From positions 672,501 through 736,500 of the forward strand of contig WPIO01000055.1 in assembly GCA_009760855.2 (NCBI GenBank): a stretch of DNA of 64,000 nucleotides, given 5' to 3'. Both the position numbers and the translations under genes were made by a program. The DNA is from Cristatella mucedo. Lineage: Eukaryota; Bryozoa; Phylactolaemata; Cristatellidae. A model generated the notes under the pieces. That model was not told where the DNA came from. It searched no databases and saw only the letters and a list, made by a program, of their open reading frames with translations. Shown one piece after another: positions 51,101-62,400 of the stretch; position 1 is the first letter of the stretch, and each line of letters opens with the position of its first letter.

Positions 51101-54100
51101 CTGGTGCCATGCATAACTAAACATCATCAGTATGTCATTAGCCTCAGCTTGTGTCAAAACGCCTTTCAAAAAGGCTATAGTCAGGCCACTACTCAAGAAA
51201 GCAACACTAGACCAAGAGAACTTGAGCAACTACCGTCCAGTATCCCTTCTACCATCCCTATCAAAGACACTGGAACGAGTCGTGGCAGACTAGCTGAACT
51301 CATATATTGAAACTTCAAACCTTTCTAGTAAGTTCCAGTCTGGTTTTAGACCTAATCACTCCACAGAGTCAGCATTGCTTCGGGTAAATGACGACCTACT
51401 TAGGAATGCAGACATAGGTAGGGTCTCTCTGCTGTTTTGCTCGATCTTTCGGCAGGTTTTGGTACTATCGATCACCAAGTCCTTCTTGAGCGCCTTTCAT
51501 CTTGCCTGGGCATTACTTGCACCACATCGCAATGGTTCAGGTCCTATCTCAGTGGGAGACTCCAGAGTATTGATGTGAATGGACAAAGATTATCCAAGGA
51601 ACCTCTGAAGTAAGGGGTACCTCAGGGCTCTGTGCTTGGTCCCAGTCTTTTCACGGTTTAAACTCTACCTCTTGCCGATGTGATTTCCAAGCACAACCTA
51701 GGCTTTCACTTCTCTGCAGATAGCACTCAGTTGTAATTTGGTTTTGATCCCTCCAGCACGTCGAATTCTCTCAACTCCCTTGCTGCATGTATTGATGACA
51801 TTCACACATGGATCGCATCAAACTTTCTTAAATTGAATGATAAAAACCAACCTACTAGGTATGGGCAAACCATGTGTGATTCAGAAATTGGAACTGTTAA
51901 TGCTTCAAACACGGCTCTGCCAGCACATGTCCTGTTGAATCTGCACGAAATCTAGGTGTCCTGTTCCAAAATGACCTTTCATTACACGTTCACGTCAGCT
52001 CCACAGTCAAGCCTGCCTACTTTCAGCTACATGATACAGCTAAAATTCGGGCTTGTTTAGACAGGGATACTACATCTAAATTGGTCCATGTAATTGTGAC
52101 ATCCCGTCTTGACTTCTGTAACTCGCTGCTTGGTGATGTACTGGCCTGTGCAATCAGGCGCTTGCAGCTCAGCTAATACGTCGTCGTTTGTTCACACAGC
52201 CATATAAGTCTGCTGTGAGCGCAATGCTATAGGAGGCTGTTCAACGTGGATGCTGGCGACCATGCTGGACAGCCTGCTATGACCACTGTGCCCATAGCAG
52301 ACTTACAGGGCTGCATGAGCGAAGGACACCCACCTTATTGGCTCAGCAATGGTCAAAGTAACGAAATCAGCCAGTCGTTTCTGTAGCAGAAAAATAGGTC
52401 ATGTGGCCTTTCAAACCCCACTCACTCTTTTAGGGTTTCGGTTGATTGATTGTTGTTTGATTGTTTTTGGTTGATGGCACGAAATCGAGATCTCGTCATT
52501 CATCAAAAAGACAAATGCAATCAAAGCCTCTGACAAGTACTATAGGTGCCCCATACAAGTTCACTGGTCTTGGCCCATGGGTGATGTGTTTGATCTTCAC
52601 GACCAATTCGTGACGAATTCTAGTCGTTCAGCGGGCGATCCTGTATTGCCCACTGCAATCGTGTCGGCGATTGCAGTGGGCAATTCAAGGCTCTTCTGCT
52701 GCTACGTAAATGATGCCGTTAAATTAGCCAGCCTTTTTTCTAAAAACATCCCGACTGCTGCATGGAGCCGACGGCAAATTTGGCACACGAAACCAGCATT
52801 TTTCGTAATGAAGTGAGAGCAGAAAAAAGGCCATTCTCTCGCTGACATCATTCTGTCTGTAGAGCATCTTCCCTTATGCACGAGTAGCCTCCTGCAGTTT
52901 CTTCCTGGGCGATTGGCCTTTGGCGGTCAACCTTTTGCCAGCCAAATACTCCGTTATAAAACTGTCCCAATGCAGCAGCAAGTGCCACCGAAAAGGACTT
53001 CTCAATTTCCTCAAAACTCGTAACTTTACGCTTAATGTGGCACTCGGACCAATAGCCGCCCGGCACATAGCGAGTCGACCAGGTACTGGTCATACAGATG
53101 CCACCACAGATAAGACAGGCGCCGCCTGGCAGTAACGTATCGTCGTGCTCTTTTTAATGCTGCTGCGACTCGGGATGTGACTAGTTCGATTTCTCGCGAA
53201 TCCAAATCTCTTTCCATTAAAATTCCCCCATGCAATTTTTGGCTCTGGTGCTGTGCTCTGCTTCTATCGAAGATAAAGCAGACATTTGATGTACGTAGTT
53301 TCAACAGCGGCACGCCCCTAGATTGATTTCTCTCTTTCCTTTCTTCTCTTCTTTGGCCCTCGAATATTAGCCCATCGAGGAGATGATAATATGAAAATAG
53401 ATATAATTCATTTGCATAGCGCCCTAAGAGAACTTAATCCTCTATTCAGGCTTTTCACATATGTCACGGGGCTCGAGCCCACGACGACCTCAGCGGCCAA
53501 TTGCATTCACCTTGACCTTGGCTCGTGGCTAGCACCTTAACCAGTGGGCCAAACCAGCGAGGCGTCGCCCTTCACGACCCAGGTCGCGCTGTGAAATCAG
53601 CTAGCCTCTTTCCTTTACATGCAGCCCCCATTGTATTGGCCAGCTTGCGATCAGCTCCGCAAGTACTCTCTCCATTGCCGTCTCCCTCTATGTGAGCAGC
53701 AAAACGGCTCCTAATTTTTTTTCGGAGCCGCTTTGCAGCTCGGCGAGCGATCTCGAACGAAGCGTTCGGTGTTCGGTGTTGAATTTCTTTCTGTTGCTCT
53801 CTCTCTTTGGCTTGCTCTTCTCCTCTCATTTGTACCCTCTTTAATCTCGTGCCCACTTGGAATGAAGCTGTACAATCCTACCCTGCCTACAACCGTCGAT
53901 ACACGTTGGAATTCCTGCTCGCTGCAGCGATTGGCAAGAGAAAAGAGGGCATTCTTCTTTGATCATCTCTCGAGTGGTCACTTTTTCAAAGCTTCTTCCT
54001 GCTGAGGCACTTGATGCCCCATTGAATTTCACTGCTGGCCCACGAGGCACACTTTTGTCTTTTAGCCGGCTCAGTGCCATTGATGCTGCTGAAACTTGGA

Positions 54101-55004
54101 GATATTTGAGTATCGAGACGAGTGCACGTGCACAGATGTGAATACTCTAGCTCTCATTCGTCACGCCTTGATACTGGTAACACAATGGCTGGCCTGATCT
54201 CCTCTAAATAAGGCTGGAGTTGCTGCTTATCAGCTTGGCCTCCCTAGCTTGAGTGCTTGGCTATATAATGATGTATTTATAAAAGGCTCCTCCCCCCCCC
54301 CCCCGCGAGCTTAAACATGGAAAGGTTTTTGTGATTGGTGAATATCTTCGAAATGTGAGCATATTTCTCACGTGATGAGAATGCAAAGGGAGCCGGTTAA
54401 GTTAAGCCGCAAGGAACCCAAGCTCTCTGAAAACACGTGTACCAGAAGGGATCCCGGGTTTTCTTTCAGCTATATCCCAAGTTCTGCTTCAGCGACATTA
54501 TTGGTTTTATGTATTTATGTTTTTATATAATACTCTTAATATTATGAATTATTAGAAGCCAGAAAAGAACCGGCTTGGATGTAGTTTCCCCAGTGGGCGT
54601 ATCCAGCAACCAGGCAAAATACCAAGGTTTAGCTGTGTGTGTCTGTGCGTGGGCACGTGTGCGTGTGTGTTTACATGCCCTGCCCAGCCTGCCACCGTAT
54701 GCACGAATCTGTGTGGCAATTGCTGTACGACGTGGAGCCGATCTTTATAGTACCTCGAATAGGACTTGTGCCAGTGGCTTGATGGCACGAAATGCCACAA
54801 CCGACTCTTGGTTTGCGTTTTGCTACTAATGCTTGTTGTTTCTGTTTACTTTGTTTTTTATCTGTAGACATTAAAAGTTTGATTTTTGTTTTTTATCTGT
54901 AGACGTTAAAAGTTTGCTCTTTGATGCATTCGTGGTATATTAGTGACCCGGCTCTTGTAGAGAGACAGACACAGAAAGTGAGAGGAACGGACAGAGACAG
55001 ACTC

Positions 55005-55089
<85 letters not shown>

Positions 55090-55248
55090 GAGAGAGACTG
55101 CATAAAATATATATAATTCATTTGTATAGCGCCCCAAGAGAACTTAATCACTATTCAGGCGCTTAGCAAATGCCTCAGGGCTCGAGCCCACGACCTCAGA
55201 CAGACCTTGGTCGGGGCGAGCACCTTAACCACTGGACCAATCCAGCTC

Positions 55249-55331
<83 letters not shown>

Positions 55332-58300
55332 CAGGCTAAAAGAGGTGGATAGATAGAGAACTGCTTTGGAAGAGTGCCGGATAGATAGATGGATGGATGG
55401 ATGGATGGATGGATGGATGGATGGATGGATGGATGGATGGATGGATGGATGGATGGATGGATGGATGGATGGATGGATGGATGGATGGATGGATGGATGG
55501 ATGGATGGATGGACGGACGGACGGACGGACGGACGGACGGACGGACGGACGGACGGTCGGACGGACGGTCGGACGGACGGACGGACGGACAGATAGATAG
55601 ATAGATAGATAGTGAGGGCCGTTAATACCCATTAATCATTAATTGAAATATTAATTAATTACCCATTAATCATTCTTCTCTAGTCTTCTGCTGAGTCGGC
55701 TCTGCTTTCTTGAAAGTACACAACCTTGATCCTAACCTTGTGCTCACCTGCATGTCGTCATTTCCCACGATATCTTATTTGTTTTTGCGTTCAGGTTAGA
55801 CAGAAAATGCTGTATGCCGCGACCCGAGCTACATTGAAAAAGGAGTTTGGTGGTGGTCAGATCAAAGAGGAGGTGTTTGGCACGCTGAAGGTGAGTCCCG
55901 ACTGACCAGCCCGCTATGGTTCCGGTGGCTTGATGGATGGGTCCACCCTCAAGTCTCACTCCGATTGGCTAGTCAAGGTTTCGAGGGCCCCTCCATCCTG
56001 AAACCAGCAGACACCGTTTAGGAGCGGCGCTGTCATAGGCTGGGGTCTGCATTATCTCATCACGATCTCAATAAATGCCACACCGAATCCGAAATCCGGC
56101 CTCTGGTGAGAGGGAGCACTGCAATGCCCAGTCAATCTTGTTTTCTCTCCAGCTTGATTGCCCTATGCCTTAGCTCTTCACAGTAATGCTATCTGCCATG
56201 GTATCAGTCTTGGTGGCAGTTGAAGTACATCCGGCCGGAAGAGTTCCACACACGTTCGATTGGGAATAGAGGGGGAGGCTTATTGGCAGAGCATGCTCAC
56301 TTCATTGCAATTCTGCTCGATGAGGTGTGCGTGGTACTTTTGCCGTGTTTTTGTTTGCTATTTGTGAAGCAGCCGGTCTAAAAAGGGCCATGCGCACAAA
56401 CAAACACCGAAAGTCAGCATCTCGGACTTGAGCGCCGGTGAGCTGCCGATCAAGCTGCCGACAGCGAGTTTCGTTTGCTGCCTCCACGCTCACAGTAGTC
56501 CACCTCTGCTGTCCCCGACCATTCTGCCTTTAACAGAAGTCTGATTTGAAGAGAGAGTTCGTGCGCATTCCATTCGGCGCTGCGGCCGTTTGGAAGGCGT
56601 GAGCGCCAGTGCGGAGCCAATGTGCCGTGCAACGGTGCTTCACAATGGCGGCCCGCCCCCTGGGGGGGTGAGCGATTGGGGCACCGTGTCGTCGCCCGTG
56701 GGAGGAGGAGGAGGCGGCCTGGTTCTGGCTCCTGCTGGTCGCTGTCCCTCTTTTGTCTGCCTTTTTTTTGCTATGCGCAGGCTGCTCTGCTCAGCTGCTG
56801 CCCTCAGCTCTCTTCTTCTCCGCTCACCGCTCGCGCTCCCATGGCGCCACCGTAGAGCGACGTGTCACTCGACGGCTACCACAAGCACCTGCGGGCTCAG
56901 ACCGCACCGCCACCCATGACCTTCGCCGAGGAAGAGCTGAGCCTGATCAAGCAGAAGGAAGTGAACCATCACATCAGCGTAGAGACGAAGCATCAGACCC
57001 TGCAAGGCGTCGCGTTCCCCCTGTCGCAGGAGGCCGTCGACAAGCTTGTTGCACTCAAGGAGCAGAGGGTCAACTATGTGCAGCTGGTAAGATCAGCCAT
57101 CAACTTCCACCTGCTCCTACTCCTGCTCCCTCTAACGTACCGTGGAGAGTCGGGCTTCGTGCATCGTGGGGGGAGGAGGGGTGGATGGGATGGCTGGATG
57201 GTGCTGCTGCCGTTGCCGCAGCCTGCTGCTGGTCGCCCAGCCCTTCTCTGCCCACGTGCTGTGCTTGTTCTTCTTCTTCATCTTCTTTATCTTCTCTTCC
57301 GATTGCCACCTCTCCTCTTTTCCACGCTTATTGCGCTTATTCTACTACCTACAGCCTTTACAAGCTCGATCGTTCAATGGATGCGGTTAGTCACGTGCTG
57401 TGAATGTAATCCTTAACCACGTCGACTTGCTTCAGTAGAACATAAAAGTGCCCAGAATGAGATTTAGCTCTCTGAGTGCGCCATGCAAATATATTATTAT
57501 TATTATTATTTTGTTTCACTGTGCGTAAGTGCGTGAGAGCATGGACCTGTGTGCTTTCGTGAGCCTAGTCGGGGGGGGGGCTGTGTGCGTGAGTCTTTTT
57601 ACTTCATCTCTGTCTCTGTCTCTCTCTCTCTCTCTCGGTCTCTCTCTCTCTCTCTTCTCTCCCTCTCTCTCTCTCTCTGTCTCTTTCTCTCTCTCCTCTC
57701 TCTGTCTCTTTCTCTCTTCTCTCCATCTCTGTCTGTCTGTCTCTCTCTCTCTTCTCTCCCTCTCTCCTCTCTCTGTCTCTTTCTCTCTCTGTCTCTTCTC
57801 TCCGTCTCTCTCCCTCTCTCTGTCTCTCTCTCCCTCCCTCTGTCTGTCTCTGTCTGTCTCTCTTTTCTCTCCTTCTCTCTCCTCTCTCTCTGTGTCTCTC
57901 TCTGTGTCTCTCCCTCCGTCTCTCTCCGTCTCTCTCTCCGTCTCTCTCTCCTCCCTCTGTCTGTCTGTCTCTCTGTCTCTTTCTCTTCCTCTTCCTCTCT
58001 CTCTCTCTCTCCGTCTCTCTCTCCCTCCCTCTCTGTCTCTGTCTCTCTCTCTCTGTCTCTCTCTCTGTCTCTCTCTGCCACTCCTCCTCACTCCTCCCCC
58101 ATTGCTGCTTGACCGCAAGTCTGTTGGTTGTCATTTGAAACTCGGCTGTCGCTGCCATGTCCTAGTTGCATTTCACTTAAGTCCAGATTATCGGTGTTGG
58201 GGTGTCGGGTGCGCCATTAGTCTGCAGTTGCACTATCGAGGTGACTCGTTGTTGCCCTCACCCAGGCTCAGTGTTGCACCATGTGACTTGTGGATTGGCA

Positions 58301-58615
58301 TGGCTTAGAGGTATGCTCGTGCCCACAGGAATAGTCGACCACCATCAGACTGCCCTTACTGAATGATCGTGTGGCTGCTAAATGGCAAGGTTGACATATT
58401 TGAAATTGCCATGACACTACCGTGGGCTCTTGTGTTGGTTGACCTTAAGAATAGCAAAATTTCAGGGCTTCCGAGAGAGACAGAAACAGAGAGAGAGAGA
58501 AAGAGACAGAGAGATAATAATAATAATATTGCACTTGATAAAGCGCCCTCAGAGAACTTAATCTCTTTCTAGGCGCTTTACATTTGCTGCAAAGTGATAC
58601 GCAATAGAATAGTAA

Positions 58616-58647
<32 letters not shown>

Positions 58648-59412
58648 CGCAAATGCAGCTCACGGAGGTGTGTGATATAGCTCAAGCCGCGCTCATGGCA
58701 TATACTGTCATGGCAATGATCAGCACTGAGAAGTTTATGGCGTACTCATAAGACGACTTCTTTTGACTCACTTTGCATGCTGCTCTGCTCTGCAATGCTT
58801 CGGCTGCTGCGTTTCAGAGCATCGACCTGACCAAGGAGGTGATCAATCTGGAGTCGTGCGACGATACGAGCACCGTGGCCGCCCTCTCGCGGCGCATACC
58901 GGACGATCATGCTCGCTATCACTTCTTCGACTACAGTCACACGCACGAGGGCGACTTCATGCGCAGCATTGGTGAGTGGCCGACCTTCCTCTGGGCACCT
59001 CCTTTCCCTCCCCCCCCCGTGGGGCTGCGGACAGGATCTAGTGGACGATGCGCGTGCCTGAGAGGCGCCCTTCCTGCTCACATGCCTGCCTGACTTTTAC
59101 GAGACACCGGCACGTGACCTGACCCGAGCAGTGGCTGGAGAGCTGAAGCCACTGCCTGTCGGTCCAGTGTGCCTGCACTTTCGCCTGTATCGCTGCTGCA
59201 TTTGCTCAGAAGCATTTAGTTTTTAGCTGCACCTGACAACCAGGTGCTTCCCTCGGTTAGCCGAAGCAGTCAGCAAATACATCATATTAGGGACGACCTC
59301 TCTATCTGTCTTTCTCTGTCTCTCTGTCTCTCTCTCTCTCTGTCTCTCTCTGTCTCTCTCTTTGTCTCTGTCTCTGTCTCTCTCTCTCTCTGTCTCTCTC
59401 TGTCTCTCTCTT

Positions 59413-59466
<54 letters not shown>

Positions 59467-62400
59467 TCTCTCTCTCTCTCGTGCTGTCTCATTCGTTCTC
59501 TCACTGGCTATCAGTCAAGCAACGGATTGACTTCAAGGTTTTGTCGCTCACTTTTAGGTCCCCTCATTCTATGGCTCCAGCCTATCTGTCAAATATACTA
59601 CCCTATCAGGCCAAGCATCGTACCACCCGCTTTTCGGAATCCAACTGTCTAGAAATACCTCATACAAACCTTAAATCCTTTGGAGACCGTGCATTTAGTT
59701 CATATGCTCCCAAAGCCTGGAACTCCCTCCCGACCTGCGTCAGAGCATCCCCTGACCTGACCACATTTAAAAGGAACTTAAAAACACACCTATTTAGGAC
59801 AGCATTTAGTGGGTCCCTGTGATTCGTCCTTGATGTGCTTATGCGTGCTGACACTGTGCATGCTGCCACTAACCACATTTGCATGCTGACCCTGTGCATG
59901 TCACCCCTAACCATATTATTCATTTCGTTTGTTTTTCAAGCATGATTTTACTTACCATTCAATTGCATTTCACTTTACAGCAAATGTAAAGCGCCTAGAG
60001 AGAGATTAAGTTCTCTGAGGGCGCTTTATCAAGTGAATTATTATTATTGTTACTCTCATGCACTCCTCCGTCTCACAGTCTTCCCCTTTCTCTCTTGCTC
60101 TGTCTTTCGACATGATTGCATCACACACCTAGTACTCCACGTTCAAGATACTTGATATACGAACTGTACGTCTTTTGCACGAGCAGCACAGCATCCGGTG
60201 GCACCCACCCCACGTTGCCACGGTTTCGAGTTTCTTGAGATCCCTTAGCTGAGGCCTGATTTCTTGGTCCATTCGCTCCGTGCGCACACACTGCTTCGAA
60301 TGACAGTGCTGCCAGCATGCACCGTGTGTCGGTTTTCGTTTTTAGTCTTCATTTATTCGATGCCCGGCTACAAGTGTCCGATCAAGGAGCGCATGTGCTA
60401 CTCGAGCTGCAAAGGTCCTATGCTCGACGCCGTGGAGCAGCAGCTGGGCATCGCTGTCATCAAAAAGGTGCGTCTGCTCCGCCGCTCCAAGCCGACCACA
60501 GGCGGAATCATGGCCGCCAGCGCAGAAACTGCGGCCACTATCCGACTCCCCCCTAAACGACTCCCCCCTAAACGACCCCCCCCCCCGCTCCTCCACCCAC
60601 TGCTGCCCAGGGCCCTACTGCCCAGTCCTTGTTGTAGTAAGCACTGCCCCTGGTTTGGCCCAGTGGTTAAGGAGCACGCTTTTGACGACCGAGTTCAAGG
60701 TTATTGGGTTTGGCACTCCAAGTCGTGGGCTCGAGCCCTGCGGCATATGTGAAGCGCCTGATTAAAGATCAAGTTCTCTTGGGCACTATACAAATGAATC
60801 ATATTTATTCATTCATATTTAAGCCACTGGTCTATCCTGCCCGGCGGTCTCCTTTCCTTCCTTCCTCCTTCCCGGCACTGATAACGACGATGCCGATGCT
60901 GTGATGGTGCACTTCGGCGATCGCCTGTATACATGCGAGCACACACACACGCCCATATTCAAGCGGTTAGGTTACGTGTTAGCTGCATGAGTTTGTGCTG
61001 TGCTTCCCTGCTTTGAAAGGGGCAAGCACGGGGTGCACAGTTAGGAATGTGGCACATTGTGGCTCCTCAGTTTAGACTGCTGCATGATTCACAGCGCCGG
61101 TACTGGTTACTAGACCTCACAGAGTCGCATGACCGAATAAAGATGAAGCCGTGCGTCGCCGTGCACGGTCACGTGCCAGAGTCGCATGAGCAGCTCCATC
61201 GCAAGCAAGTATGCAGACGATAGCTGTGCACGACAGCATCAATAGTGCTTACATCTCAACAATGAGTCCACGTGCTTCCTCGTATCTGCCTCTAAATCAA
61301 CACAAGGCACGACAGGGCTCTGGCTGAAAACTCGCCAGAAGCTTCTTAGAAACTGACTAATGAATTACTTTGAATCCCTTACTATGATATCTAAGCTATA
61401 GGGTATTGGCACATCCCGTTTGTGATAATCATGGCTCAGGAAACTCGAAACAACTCTTGTAGCAGTGATAACTCGGCCGATTTGCATGCCAGTGGTCCCA
61501 TGCTTATGATGAATGTCACTCCTTTGTCGTAACCGTAATAATAACGATATTAGTAATAATACATTTCTATAGCACCCTGATAGAATTTAATCCCTTTCTA
61601 GGCACTTTATGTGTGCTGTAAAGGACTCATGTCAACGTGATTAGGGATAACATATAACATGTTCAGCGTTAACAAGCTAAGGACAGTTCACAAGGACCCA
61701 GCAAATGCAGGTGCGCTTTCAGCTTCTTTGTAAATGTCAATGTCGTCAAGTTAGTGAGTATGTTTCAGTCGAGAGTCAGTTCCAGGCTTTGGGACCACAC
61801 GAATTACAGGCACGGTGTCCAGAGGATTTGAGGTTAGAGTCATACCTAAATGCCTTGAGTCAGAAGAGCGGCTGATACGATGCATACCTTGACTGAGGAG
61901 TAGATAGAGTGTAGGTAGAGTGTAGCAATAGAATAAAGGGATTGAAAAGTGAGAGAATAAGAATATTGAAGTCGATACTCTGCTCGATGGCGAGACAGTG
62001 GAGGTAAAAGGTGAGAAGTGATGTAATATGGCAACTTGGGCGTTCACGACAGACAGACAGACAGCCTGGCTGCTTAGTTTTGCACCAACTGTAAGCAGTG
62101 ACTCATTGCATAGGCCAGAAAACCTGCAGATTGTGAGTCACTGAAGTCGAGACCGCGATTTCACATGTGCATGGACCAACTTGAATGTGGTATTCCTGTC
62201 TACCCAGTCCCGAATGTTTGCAATTTGCTTACATAGCTGGAAGTAGGCAGAATTAACTTGGGCACTGATGTGGTCATCTAGTGAAAGGTCACTTGGGAAA
62301 ATGACATACAGATCTCGTGCAGATTCGGCAGGATATGTGCAGTGGGCCTATTTTGATGGATGGGTTTTTCTAAATTTTTGAATAACGCCAGGTTTGCCCT

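Noticed and set aside
55366-55632. [16 protein letters not shown] proteins
   Set aside because: Translation of a tetranucleotide array.
57516-58308. Long Leu/Ser and Arg/Glu ORFs on both strands
   Set aside because: They are readings of a CT/GA simple repeat and have no protein character.
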